Source: Bacteriovoracaceae bacterium UBA2428
Lineage (GTDB): Bacteria > Bdellovibrionota > UBA2428
Assembly: GCA_002343545.1 (NCBI GenBank)
Contig: DDRA01000089.1
Span: 11,473-19,989 of the forward strand
Direction of reading: 5' to 3'
DNA length: 8,517 bases
The stretch's first letter is position 1. The number at the start of each line of letters is the position of its first letter. Below are positions 1 through 6,442 of the stretch, piece after piece. Below the pieces are notes generated by a model. That model did no database searches, was not told the DNA's origin, and saw only the letters and a list, made by a program, of their open reading frames with translations. The position numbers and the translations under genes were made by a program.

Positions 1-633
1 CGGGAGCGGCTTCGCAGGGTTTTCTCGCGCGATCCTCTCGCGTGGCGCGTCTTCGCCGTGCTCGGCGTCGCCTTCGTTCCGGCGGCCGTCACCGGCCTGC
101 TCTTCGCGAAGGCGATCAAGGCGCACCTCTTCGGTCCGCGGCCCGTCGTATGGGCCCTCATCGTGGGCGGCGTCGCGATGATCGTGGTCGAGCGCCTGCT
201 TCGTCGACGCCCCGCCACGCACGAAGTGCCGGGTGCGGGCGGTTTCGAGACCCTCGAGGGCATCCCCTTCGCGAAGGCCTTCGGCGTGGGCTGCATCCAG
301 TGCCTCGCCCTTTGGCCGGGGGTTTCGCGCTCCATGTCGACGATTCTGGGCGGGCGCGTCCTCGGGCTCAGCGCCGCGCAGGCGACCGAGTTTTCGTTCC
401 TGCTCGCGATCCCCACCCTGCTCGCGGCCGGGGCCTACGACTTCCTCAAGCCCGAGGCCCGCGAAGCCTTCCTGCAGGGCGGCGGCACGTGGCTGAGCGG
501 CCTGCTCATGAGCTTCGTTTCGGCGCTGCTCGTCATCCGCGTCTTCCTGCACTTCGTAAAGCGCTACCCGCTCGAGATCTTCGGCTGGTACCGCATCGCG
601 ATCGGCGCGATCCTGCTCTTCTTCCTGGCCTGA
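1..633 (+). CDS. uppP: Undecaprenyl-diphosphatase UppP (BacA), 3' part
   Basis: UppP is an integral membrane enzyme that removes a phosphate from undecaprenyl diphosphate, so that the carrier lipid can be reused for peptidoglycan and other envelope polymers. The frame is open from the first base, so the gene begins outside the window; about 210 residues are visible against roughly 265-275 for the family. The first 50-60 residues, including the N-terminal glutamate-rich motif, are missing. The family signature PGVSRSMSTI lies at 316-345, followed by GLSAAQATEFSFLLAIP, matching the conserved PGxSRS loop and FSFLLAIP helix. Hydrophobic stretches suggest five or so membrane helices in this part, the last ending right at the TGA. 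The GTG at 58 is in frame but is an internal valine rather than the start. The rhodanese gene follows after 28 bp, so co-transcription is likely. Confidence 0.95.
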   Translation, partial: RERLRRVFSRDPLAWRVFAVLGVAFVPAAVTGLLFAKAIKAHLFGPRPVVWALIVGGVAMIVVERLLRRRPATHEVPGAGGFETLEGIPFAKAFGVGCIQCLALWPGVSRSMSTILGGRVLGLSAAQATEFSFLLAIPTLLAAGAYDFLKPEAREAFLQGGGTWLSGLLMSFVSALLVIRVFLHFVKRYPLEIFGWYRIAIGAILLFFLA

Positions 634-653
634 ACGCCCCGCGCCCTCTAAGC

Positions 654-660
654 AAGGGGG
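654..660 (+). promoter_or_regulatory. Ribosome binding site of the rhodanese gene
   Basis: AAGGGGG sits one base before the ATG at 662, with the AAGG core 4 bases away. It is purine-rich and slightly close to the start, but it supports this ATG as the true start of the rhodanese gene. Confidence 0.5.
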
Positions 661-661
661 C

Positions 662-1024
662 ATGGCATTTCAAGGCATCAAGATCAGCGGTGAAGGCGTC
701 CCCGAAGTGAGTCCCGAAGAGACCGAGCGCGTCGGCGTCCGCGAAGCCGCGGAAGGCGTCGAACTCATCGACGTGCGCCGGCCCGACGAATACGTCGGCG
801 AGCTGGGCCACGTGCCGGGGGCGAAGCTCGTCACGCTCGAGACGGATTTCATGAAGTGGGTCGCCACGGCGCCCAAGGACAAGACCTACGTCTTCATCTG
901 CCGATCGGGCATGCGATCGGGCCGCGCCACGCTCTTCGCGCGGTCGAACGGCATCGCGAACACCTACAACATGGAAGGCGGCATGCTCGAATGGAACGCC
1001 CGGGGCCTCAAGACCACGCGCTAG
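662..1024 (+). CDS. Single-domain rhodanese (sulfurtransferase-like) protein
   Basis: A 120-residue stand-alone rhodanese domain, probably cytoplasmic because no signal peptide or membrane helix is visible. The fold's landmarks are in order: LIDVRRPDEYVGELGHVPGA at residues 35-54 (the typical DVR-x-x-x-E-Y and G-H-x-P-G-A motifs), the active-site loop with cysteine 80 in CRSGMRS (80-86), and the C-terminal NMEGGMLEW (103-111). Cys80 would carry the persulfide, and the CRxGxRS loop is that of sulfur-transferring rhodaneses rather than Cdc25-like phosphatases. The substrate cannot be told from sequence. It lies between uppP and the DNA glycosylase gene on the same strand; neither neighbour suggests a sulfur pathway, so the grouping looks like shared transcription rather than shared function. 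Its last 34 bases overlap the proposed start of the next gene. Confidence 0.93.
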   Translation: MAFQGIKISGEGVPEVSPEETERVGVREAAEGVELIDVRRPDEYVGELGHVPGAKLVTLETDFMKWVATAPKDKTYVFICRSGMRSGRATLFARSNGIANTYNMEGGMLEWNARGLKTTR

Positions 1025-1614
1025 CCCACGACTCGCTCGCACGGCTCCGCGAGCTCGACGCGCTCACGGCCGCGCCGCTTTTGCTCGGCGCGCGGATCGA
1101 ACGACGACTGCCGAGCGGCGAGCAGCTCGTCGCGCGCATCGTCGAGACCGAAGCCTATTTGGGCGCGGCCGACGCGGCCTCGCACGCCGCGCGCGGCCCC
1201 ACCCCGCGCAACGCCGTCATGTTCGGCGAAGGCGGTTTCGCCTACGTCTACTTTACCTACGGCATGCACCACTGCTTCAACGTCGTTTGCGGTGCGCGCG
1301 GCGAGGCCGGCGCCGTGCTCGTGCGCGCGGCCGAACCGCTGCGGGGCCGCGCCGCCATGGCGCACCTGCGAAAACGCGCCCCCGAAGCGCCCGCGACCGA
1401 ACTCGCTTCGGGGCCAGGCAAGCTCTGCCAAGCGCTCGCGATCGACCGCACGCTGAACGGTCACGACCTTGCCAAGGAGCCCCTGCGCCTACGCATCGAC
1501 TGGGGCGCGGAGCCCGCGGGCGAAGTCGCGAGCGGCCCCCGCGTCGGCATCCGACTCGCACGTGACCTGCCCTGGCGCTTTTGGCTACGCGGCAATCCGC
1601 ACGTCAGCCGCTAA
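991..1614 (+). CDS. mpg: AAG/MPG-family alkyladenine (3-methyladenine) DNA glycosylase
   Basis: Base-excision repair enzyme that cuts alkylated purines such as 3-methyladenine, and often hypoxanthine, from DNA. From the ATG at 991 it has 207 residues, usual for bacterial members. Conserved blocks: [10 protein letters not shown] at 49-58, [12 protein letters not shown] at 63-74 and [15 protein letters not shown] at 85-99. By comparison with human AAG, Glu54 is the water-activating residue, Tyr56 and His65 lie at the flipped base, and Asn97 matches the conserved active-site asparagine. The C-terminal [11 protein letters not shown] block is also present. The frame is open further upstream, but that stretch is antisense-like shadow of the rhodanese gene. 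ATG 991 is the last ATG or GTG before the conserved domain, giving a 34-bp overlap with the rhodanese; GGAAGG at 973-978 is a distant, weak ribosome site. Family assignment is firm, the start less so. Confidence 0.92.
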   Translation: MERPGPQDHALAHDSLARLRELDALTAAPLLLGARIERRLPSGEQLVARIVETEAYLGAADAASHAARGPTPRNAVMFGEGGFAYVYFTYGMHHCFNVVCGARGEAGAVLVRAAEPLRGRAAMAHLRKRAPEAPATELASGPGKLCQALAIDRTLNGHDLAKEPLRLRIDWGAEPAGEVASGPRVGIRLARDLPWRFWLRGNPHVSR

Positions 1615-1622
1615 GAGGCGTC

Positions 1623-1665
1623 AGGCGCCTCGCCGGCCGCGCCTCGCCGGCCGCGCCTATTTTTT
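1623..1665 (+). terminator. Probable rho-independent terminator after the glycosylase gene
   Basis: AGGCGC (1623-1628) can pair with GCGCCT (1653-1658), and inside it GGCCG (1635-1639) can pair with CGGCC (1648-1652). One A and then six T's (1660-1665) follow. This suits termination of the + strand unit just after the glycosylase stop at 1614. The T-tract is also the complement of the last lysine codons of the convergent rarA gene. In the other direction no T-run follows the stem, so it looks one-directional. The hairpin is interrupted by an internal loop, hence only moderate confidence. Confidence 0.5.
1625..1658. repeat. 14-bp tandem repeat, about 2.4 copies
   Basis: The unit GCGCCTCGCCGGCC occurs at 1625-1638 and again, identical, at 1639-1652, followed by the first six bases of a third copy (1653-1658). 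It fills most of the 42-bp gap between two convergent genes and makes up the arms of the proposed terminator hairpin. Confidence 0.9.
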
Positions 1666-3018
1666 GCGGGCTTCTTCGCGGAGTTTGACGAAGTACTCGA
1701 GGCGCTTGCGGAGCTCGCGCTCGAAGCCGATGTCTTTGGGTTCGTAGAAGGCGTGGCCGACGAGGGCTTCGGGCATGGCTTCTTGGGGGCTCACGCCGCC
1801 CGGGTAGTCGTGATCGTATTGGTAGCCCTTGCCGTAGCCGAGCTCCTTCATGAGCCGCGTCGGCGCGTTCCGGTACGGCAGCGGCACGGGAAGCGCGCCC
1901 GAGCGCTTGACCTCGTCGCGCGCGTCGCCGATCGCGGAATAGAGCGCGTTCGATTTGGGCGCGAGGGCCAAATAGAGCGTCGCCTGCGCGAGCGCGTTGT
2001 CGCACTCCGGGACGCCAAGAAAATCCACGACGTCTTTCGCGGCCAGGGCCTGCACGAGGGCCTGCGGATCGGCGAGTCCGATGTCCTCGGACGCCGCGCG
2101 CACGAGACGGCGGACGATGTAGAGCGGATCTTCGCCGCCCTCGAGCATGCGCGCGAGGTAGTAGAGCGCGGCCTGCGGGTCGGAGTGACGAATCGACTTG
2201 TGGAGCGCGCTCACGAGGTTGAAGTGCTCCTCACCCGTCTTGTCGTAAAGCACGGTCTTCTGACCGAGCGCTTCGCGCACGAGCTCGAGCGTGATCTCGG
2301 GTTGGCCGGGCTTGGCGCCCGAGGCGGCTTCCGCCAGCCAAGCCGCGACTTCGAGCACGCCGAGCGCCGACCGCGCGTCGCCGCCCGAGTGCTGCGCGAT
2401 CCAGGCGCGGGCGTCCGCGTGCAAGCGGAAACGCGACGAGAGGCCGCGCGCGTCCAGGACGGCGCGGTCGAGCAGGGATTCGACGTCTTCGGGCGCGAGC
2501 GGGCGCAGCACGAGCACGCGGCAGCGGCTCAGAAGCGCCGAGTTGAGCTCGAAGCTCGGATTCTCCGTCGTCGCGCCGATGAGCGAGATCGTGCCGTTCT
2601 CGACCGCCGGCAGGAAAGTATCCTGCTGGCCTTTGTTGAAACGGTGGATCTCGTCGACGAAAAGCAGCGTGCGGCGGCTTTGGGTTTCCCAACGCCCCTG
2701 CGCCTCATCGATGACGGCGCGCGCTTCCTTCACCCCGCTGGACGTCGCGGAGAAGGTCACGAAGTGGGCGTCGGCCTGCTCGGCGATGAGACGCGCGAGC
2801 GTGGTCTTGCCGCTGCCCGGCGGGCCCCAGAGGATGAACGAGGGCAGCGCCTTGCCGAGGCCCTGATCGAGGAAACGGCGCAGGACCTTACCCGGCCCGA
2901 GGAGTTCTTCTTGGCCGACGTACTCGTCGAGCGCGCGCGGGCGCATGCGTTCGGCGAGCGGCGCCGGCCCCGAGCGGGCGGGATCGGCGGCCTTGGCACG
3001 GGAGAACAGATCGTCCAT
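1657..3018 (-). CDS. rarA: Replication-associated recombination protein RarA (MgsA), AAA+ ATPase
   Basis: RarA is a cytosolic AAA+ ATPase of the clamp-loader superfamily (Mgs1/WRNIP1 homologue) that acts at stalled or damaged replication forks. At 453 residues it is full length. Visible in order: PLAERMRPRALDEYVGQ (20-36), Walker A GPPGSGKT (65-72), the SATSSGVKE segment (90-98), Walker B LLFVDEIHRFN (118-128), sensor 1 GATTEN (148-153), and the SALLSR block with the likely arginine finger at 165. A C-terminal MgsA-type segment follows, with KSIRHSDPQAALYYLARML and EDPLYIVRRLVRAASEDIGL. The N-terminal DDLFS resembles a weak sliding-clamp binding motif, which is inference only. The ATG at 3018 has no Shine-Dalgarno sequence; a possible -10 element lies 7 bases upstream. 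The gene follows the DUF4286 gene after 48 bp and converges on the glycosylase gene. Its last lysine codons form the complement of the facing terminator's T-tract. Confidence 0.97.
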   Translation of the reverse strand: MDDLFSRAKAADPARSGPAPLAERMRPRALDEYVGQEELLGPGKVLRRFLDQGLGKALPSFILWGPPGSGKTTLARLIAEQADAHFVTFSATSSGVKEARAVIDEAQGRWETQSRRTLLFVDEIHRFNKGQQDTFLPAVENGTISLIGATTENPSFELNSALLSRCRVLVLRPLAPEDVESLLDRAVLDARGLSSRFRLHADARAWIAQHSGGDARSALGVLEVAAWLAEAASGAKPGQPEITLELVREALGQKTVLYDKTGEEHFNLVSALHKSIRHSDPQAALYYLARMLEGGEDPLYIVRRLVRAASEDIGLADPQALVQALAAKDVVDFLGVPECDNALAQATLYLALAPKSNALYSAIGDARDEVKRSGALPVPLPYRNAPTRLMKELGYGKGYQYDHDYPGGVSPQEAMPEALVGHAFYEPKDIGFERELRKRLEYFVKLREEARKK

Positions 3019-3025
3019 CGGGTCG

Positions 3026-3054
3026 AGCCTAGCGAAAAAGCGCGCGCGACTCCA
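3026..3054 (-). promoter_or_regulatory. Weak candidate promoter of rarA
   Basis: In the 48-bp gap before rarA, TAGGCT (3026-3031) has the three most conserved -10 bases (TAnnnT) and ends 7 bases before the ATG. The hexamer 17 bases further up, TGGAGT (3049-3054), is a poor -35. If real, the transcript would start at or next to the ATG. Read-through from the pur genes is an equally good explanation for rarA expression. Confidence 0.25.
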
Positions 3055-3066
3055 GGCGAGGAACGA

Positions 3067-3375
3067 TCAGCCCGAAATGGCGCCGTAGCGGACCCGGCAC
3101 TCGAGAACGCGGCGGCGGGTCTCGAAGCGGCCGCCGAAGAGGCGCTCGGTCTCGGCCCGGAGCGCGGGCGCCCGGTTCACGAAGTAGGACTCGAGGAGAT
3201 CCTCCGAGCGCACGCGGTAACGCACGTGGAAGACTTCTTCGTCGTCTTCGAAGATCTCGGCCGATTCGAAGCCGGGGCTCTTGAGAACCTCTTCGACGTG
3301 GCCCGGGAGCCAATCCAAGTAGGCCTCGCGAATGGACGGGTCGAGACGGATCTCGAGTTCGTAGGAAACGCTCAC
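3067..3375 (-). CDS. DUF4286 family protein, coupled to purE
   Basis: A 102-residue protein that I recognise as DUF4286-like, a small alpha/beta family of unknown biochemical role with a ferredoxin-like (dimeric alpha-beta barrel) look. Features seen are the opening strand SYELEIRLDP (4-13), the EAYLDWLPGHVEEVLKSPGF segment typical of the family (17-36), the acidic turn EDDEE (43-47), the strand VFHVRYRV, and the closing block APALRAETERLFGGRFETRRRVL (69-91). The frame is open far upstream inside purE. The start chosen is the GTG whose TG is shared with the purE TGA, because AAGGAG lies 5 bases before it. This tight coupling suggests co-production with PurE. A link to purine synthesis is inference from position only; the family is not known to me as a purine enzyme. 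Confidence 0.85.
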   Translation of the reverse strand: MSVSYELEIRLDPSIREAYLDWLPGHVEEVLKSPGFESAEIFEDDEEVFHVRYRVRSEDLLESYFVNRAPALRAETERLFGGRFETRRRVLECRVRYGAISG

Positions 3376-3875
3376 CCGAGCTCCTTGGCGCGCACCACGT
3401 CGCGAAGCTTCTGCTTGTAGGCAGTCACGCGCGCGCGGATCGCGTCGTCCGACGCGCCGAGAATTTGCGCCGCGAGCAAACCCGCGTTGAAGGCCTGGCC
3501 GATCGCGACGGTCGCGACGGGCACGCCCTTGGGCATCTGCACGATCGAGAGCAAAGCGTCTTGGCCGCGCAGCGGCCCGTTTTCCACGGGCACGCCGATC
3601 ACCGGCAAGCTCGACATCGCGGCGAGCATGCCGGGCAAATGCGCGGCCCCGCCCGCGCCCGCGATGAGCACGCGAAAACCCATCTCTTCGGCTTCGCGTC
3701 CGAATTCGATCATCTCTTCGGGCGTGCGGTGGGCCGAGAGGATGCGGGCTTCCGAAGCGATGCCGAGCTCGTTGAGCGCTTCGGCCGCGGCCTTCATCGT
3801 GGGCCAATCCGAGTCGCTGCCCATGAGGATCGCGACGGGAACGAAGTCTTCGGATTCGGAATTCTTACGCTTCAC
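3372..3875 (-). CDS. purE: N5-carboxyaminoimidazole ribonucleotide mutase PurE
   Basis: PurE (class I) moves the carboxyl group of N5-CAIR to carbon 4, giving CAIR, in de novo purine synthesis. The GTG start gives 167 residues, close to the 169 of the E. coli enzyme. Conserved parts: ILMGSDSDWPTM (16-27), the SAHRTPE loop with the catalytic histidine 49, AGAGGAAHLPGMLAA for phosphate and nucleotide binding, PVIGVPVEN, and the C-terminal PVATVAIGQAFNAGLLAAQIL. The presence of purK next door fits the two-step bacterial route rather than the class II AIR carboxylase. A longer reading frame upstream is only the end of purK in another frame. The GTG is supported by AAGGAG 5 bases before it and by a GTGA overlap with the purK stop. 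The next gene starts at its own stop in the same way. Confidence 0.96.
   Translation of the reverse strand: MKRKNSESEDFVPVAILMGSDSDWPTMKAAAEALNELGIASEARILSAHRTPEEMIEFGREAEEMGFRVLIAGAGGAAHLPGMLAAMSSLPVIGVPVENGPLRGQDALLSIVQMPKGVPVATVAIGQAFNAGLLAAQILGASDDAIRARVTAYKQKLRDVVRAKELG
3381..3386 (-). promoter_or_regulatory. Ribosome binding site of the DUF4286 gene, inside the end of purE
   Basis: AAGGAG lies 5 bases before the GTG at 3375 and codes for part of the last purE residues (AKELG). It decides the start of the DUF4286 gene and has the same layout as the purK/purE junction. Confidence 0.75.
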
Positions 3876-5059
3876 GTTCTCTCCTTGGCGAGCGCGGCCC
3901 GCCATTCCAGGTCGATCTTCTCCAGCCGATCGCGCAGGGCTCCGAGCTCGCCCGCCTCGGTCGAAACGGCGTTCAGGTGGGCCATCTTACGGCCGGGACG
4001 CACCTCGGCCTTGTCGTACCAGTAGAGCGAAACCCCCGCGGCCTCGACGCGCGGGCGCGGCAGCGGCTCGCCGCGCGACACCTCGGCGGGCCCCAGGATG
4101 TTGCGCATGACGAAGGCAGGATAGAGCGATTCCGCGCGGCCGAGCGGCAAGCCGAGGCAGGCGCGCAGGTGATTTTCGAATTGGCTCGTGACGGCGCCAT
4201 CGAGGCTCCAGTGCCCGGAGTTGTGCACGCGGGGCGCGAGCTCGTTCATCCAAAAGCGGCCCTCGCGGTCTTCGAAGATCTCGAGCGCGAAGGTCCCCAC
4301 GAGCCGGAACTTCTCGCCGGTGCGCTCGGCCCAGAAGTTCAGTTCCCGCTCGGCGACCTCGCCCACCCCGAAGAGGCGCGCCGGACCGTAGACTTCGCGG
4401 CAGACGCCGCGCTCCTGCCGCGTGACGACGAGCGGCCAGGTCACGAGATCGCCGCGCAACGAGCGGCTCGCGACGAGCGCGACCTCGCGCACGAAGTCCA
4501 CGCGTTGCTCGGCGTAAAGCGGACGTCCTCGCGCGAGGGCGTCTTCGGCGAAGGCGAGCGCCTCGGCCGGACTCGAAGCGACACAAGTTCCCTTGCCGTC
4601 GTAACCGAGCTCGGCCCACTTCAGGACGACGCGATCTTCGAGCAGGCGGCGAGCGCGCTCGACGAAGGCCGAGGCCGTCTCGCCGTCTTCACGCTCCACG
4701 AACGGCGAGGTCGGCAAGCCGGCCTCGCGGAAGTGGCGTTTCTGGCGGAGCTTGTTCTGGATCTCGCCGATGACCGGCGGCGCCGGCTGGACGCGCGCCC
4801 CCAGCGGCTCGAGCGCCTCGAGCACGGGTTTCGGCACGAACTCGTTCTCGAAAAGGAGCAGGTCGCAATCCGACGCGAAGCGGACCACGCTCTCTTCGTC
4901 GTCCGTGGACCCCTCGCGGAAGACGTCGGCGAAGCGAACGGCCGGGTCCGTCGGGCGTTCCGCGAGCACCCTCATCTCGAGCCCCAAACGGCGACCCGCC
5001 TGGCAAAGCAAACGGGAGAGCTGCCCCCCGCCCAAGATTCCGACCCGCAACGACGTCAT
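3872..5059 (-). CDS. purK: 5-(carboxyamino)imidazole ribonucleotide synthase PurK
   Basis: PurK is an ATP-grasp enzyme that carboxylates AIR with bicarbonate and ATP to N5-CAIR, which PurE then rearranges. The 395 residues are slightly more than in E. coli (355) and typical of many bacteria. Seen in order: N-terminal dinucleotide-like fold with VGILGGGQLSRLL (6-18), DCDLLLFENEFVP (64-76), NKLRQKRHFREAGLPTSPF (102-120), the ATP-grasp strand VVLKWAELGYDGKG (144-157), YAEQRVDFVREVA (182-194), and the metal- and substrate-binding block with GTFALEIF (255-262) and MNELAPRVHNSGHW (271-284). The ATG at 5059 lacks a Shine-Dalgarno sequence; a likely promoter abuts it. It leads the purK-purE-DUF4286 operon, and its TGA overlaps the purE GTG. 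The stop of the PBP gene is 40 bp upstream. Confidence 0.97.
   Translation of the reverse strand: MTSLRVGILGGGQLSRLLCQAGRRLGLEMRVLAERPTDPAVRFADVFREGSTDDEESVVRFASDCDLLLFENEFVPKPVLEALEPLGARVQPAPPVIGEIQNKLRQKRHFREAGLPTSPFVEREDGETASAFVERARRLLEDRVVLKWAELGYDGKGTCVASSPAEALAFAEDALARGRPLYAEQRVDFVREVALVASRSLRGDLVTWPLVVTRQERGVCREVYGPARLFGVGEVAERELNFWAERTGEKFRLVGTFALEIFEDREGRFWMNELAPRVHNSGHWSLDGAVTSQFENHLRACLGLPLGRAESLYPAFVMRNILGPAEVSRGEPLPRPRVEAAGVSLYWYDKAEVRPGRKMAHLNAVSTEAGELGALRDRLEKIDLEWRAALAKERT
3881..3886 (-). promoter_or_regulatory. Ribosome binding site of purE, inside the end of purK
   Basis: AAGGAG lies 5 bases before the GTG at 3875 within the last purK codons (AKERT). It favours this GTG over any upstream in-frame start and indicates translational coupling. 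Confidence 0.75.
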
Positions 5060-5067
5060 GGATTCAT

Positions 5068-5096
5068 AAACTATTCGAGCTCGCGCGGGCCTTCAA
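5068..5096 (-). promoter_or_regulatory. Candidate sigma-70-type promoter of purK, abutting the start codon
   Basis: TTGAAG (5091-5096), a 17-base spacer and TAGTTT (5068-5073) sit in the 40-bp gap between the PBP gene and purK. The -10 has the three most conserved bases (T, A and final T) but only three of six in all; the -35 matches TTGA. The -10 ends 8 bases before the purK ATG, so the mRNA would have almost no leader. No Shine-Dalgarno sequence is seen in the gap. Confidence 0.45.
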
Positions 5097-5099
5097 CGG

Positions 5100-6374
5100 T
5101 CAGGATCCCGAGGCCAGATCCTTTTTCGCCGTGTCCCCGTGGCGTTTGAGGTAGGCGTCAAAGAAACGCGCCGCAAGGTAAGACGATCGTACCGTCCACT
5201 TATCGGGGTTCACCGTCAGCACGCCGATCGCGATCGGCGGGCCGTCGTGGCGCAGGTAACCCACGAACCAATCGCACTTGCCCCGGGGTTCGCCGCCCAC
5301 GAGGGAGCCCGTCTTGCCGCCGACCTCGAGCTCGTCGTGGCGTTTGAGGCCGTGGACCTGGCGGAAGGACTTGCGCGACGTACCGGCTTCGACCGTCGCG
5401 CGCATGAGTTCGCGAAGCTCGTGGGCCTTCTCGACCTCGAGGGTCCGGGCCCACGGCTCGGGCTTGGCGCCGAAGACGCGCTCGCCGTTCTCGGCGTAGG
5501 CCGCGTCGACGACGTAGGGGCGCATGAGCAGACCGTCCGTCGCGACGACCCCGCCGATGAGGGCACCGTGCAGGACGCTCAGGCTCGAGTCGCGGTTGAA
5601 ACCCGAGGCGATCTCGGCGATTTCGTAGGGATCGGCGTTGGCCGGCAGACGGGTCACGCCCGTCTCGAAGGGAAGATCGCTCTCGACCGATTCGTTGAAG
5701 CCGAAGCGCGAAGCGACCTGCCCCATCTTGTCGGGGCCCACGTGAAAGGCGCCGAGCTTGCCGAAGACGGTGTTGATGGAGCGCGCGAAGGCGTCCTTCA
5801 GGCTCATGTAGCGCGTCCAGCGATTGACCTGCGTCTGCTCGATATTCTTTCGGTAGAGCGTGTGGCTGCCGCCGTTGAAGGCGATGACGCTGTCGGCGTC
5901 GAGCCCCTGCGTTTCGAGCGCCGCCGCGGCGGTCACGATCTTGAAGATCGAAGCCGCCGGGAAGCTGGCCTTCAGCACGAGGTTCTTGGCGGCGGGATCA
6001 TGCTTGGCGTAGTTCACGAGGGCGATGACGCGGCCCGTGTCGGCCTCGATCGCCGCGAGGGCCGCGTAATCGGGCGCGTAACGGGAGATGAGCGTCCCGA
6101 TCTCCTTCTGCAGCGCTTCGTCGAAGGTGTACTGGATACGCAACGGCCCGTCCTCGGACGGGAGCGACGCCGGGAACTCGGGCAAGGTGCCCTCGAACTG
6201 CGAACGCAGGAAGCGGCGGAAGTCGCGGAGCTTGGGATCCGGGCCCGGCGGGGCGATCCGCGCCTCGGGCGCCGTGCCCGACCAAAGGGAAGCCGCGCCC
6301 CACACCGCGCCGAGGCCGCCGAGCAGGAGCCCGAACACGGCGAGACGACGCTTCGGATTCGCTCCTCTCAACAT
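5100..6374 (-). CDS. Short one-pass penicillin-binding protein (transpeptidase domain)
   Basis: A 424-residue membrane-anchored penicillin-binding transpeptidase that should cross-link peptidoglycan in the periplasm, or act as a related acyl-serine enzyme. After a basic stretch (NPKRR, 6-10) a single membrane helix runs at about 11-31. The catalytic domain fills roughly 80-410, with SxxK as SIFK (142-145, Ser142 the nucleophile), SxN as SIN (199-201), and KTG followed by serine (354-357). AAIEADTGRVIALVN (107-121) is the usual strand-turn before SxxK. There is no glycosyltransferase domain and too little room (about 50 residues) for the dimerisation domain of class B PBPs such as FtsI or PbpA, so the subtype is unclear. 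A 12-codon longer version from a TTG is possible, but that TTG belongs to the likely -35 box. The ATG at 6374 was chosen, although it lacks a Shine-Dalgarno sequence. Confidence 0.9.
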   Translation of the reverse strand: MLRGANPKRRLAVFGLLLGGLGAVWGAASLWSGTAPEARIAPPGPDPKLRDFRRFLRSQFEGTLPEFPASLPSEDGPLRIQYTFDEALQKEIGTLISRYAPDYAALAAIEADTGRVIALVNYAKHDPAAKNLVLKASFPAASIFKIVTAAAALETQGLDADSVIAFNGGSHTLYRKNIEQTQVNRWTRYMSLKDAFARSINTVFGKLGAFHVGPDKMGQVASRFGFNESVESDLPFETGVTRLPANADPYEIAEIASGFNRDSSLSVLHGALIGGVVATDGLLMRPYVVDAAYAENGERVFGAKPEPWARTLEVEKAHELRELMRATVEAGTSRKSFRQVHGLKRHDELEVGGKTGSLVGGEPRGKCDWFVGYLRHDGPPIAIGVLTVNPDKWTVRSSYLAARFFDAYLKRHGDTAKKDLASGS

Positions 6375-6380
6375 CGGAAC

Positions 6381-6410
6381 AGTATGTCGCGAAAACGAGG
6401 GGCCCGTCAA
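6381..6410 (-). promoter_or_regulatory. Likely sigma-70-type promoter of the PBP gene, giving a leaderless mRNA
   Basis: TTGACG (6405-6410, five of six bases of the -35 consensus), an 18-base spacer and CATACT (6381-6386, four of six of the -10). Six bases (GTTCCG) separate the -10 from the ATG at 6374, so transcription would begin at or within a base of the ATG. This is the best promoter match in the window and argues against a start at the upstream TTG. Confidence 0.6.
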
Positions 6411-6442
6411 AGCTCGAAATCCCGCGGGCGCCGCGCGCGACG

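Noticed and set aside
3019..3066. Possible terminator between the DUF4286 gene and rarA (GCGCGCGC followed by TTTTT)
   Set aside because: The GC run is self-complementary but leaves no room for a loop, and no longer stem precedes the T's, so no credible hairpin forms.
1753..3420. 555-codon open frame on the + strand, antisense to rarA and the DUF4286 gene
   Set aside because: It lies opposite genes with unmistakable motifs. Its translation is rich in Arg, Glu, Ala and Val with no domain, a common by-product of GC-rich coding DNA.
5056..5067. Three-codon mini-frame (ATG AAT CCA TGA) whose stop overlaps the purK ATG
   Set aside because: It could act as a tiny leader, but it is too short to judge, has no ribosome site, and under the proposed promoter would lie at or before the transcript start.
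3977..5149. 390-codon open frame on the + strand, antisense to purK
   Set aside because: purK is complete and well conserved on the other strand; the antisense product is a low-complexity Arg/Glu/Leu shadow.
6375..6410. TTG at 6410 as start of the PBP gene (12 extra residues)
   Set aside because: The TTG is the first part of a good -35 hexamer, no ribosome site precedes it, and the extra residues add nothing to the signal-anchor, which begins with the basic stretch after the ATG at 6374.
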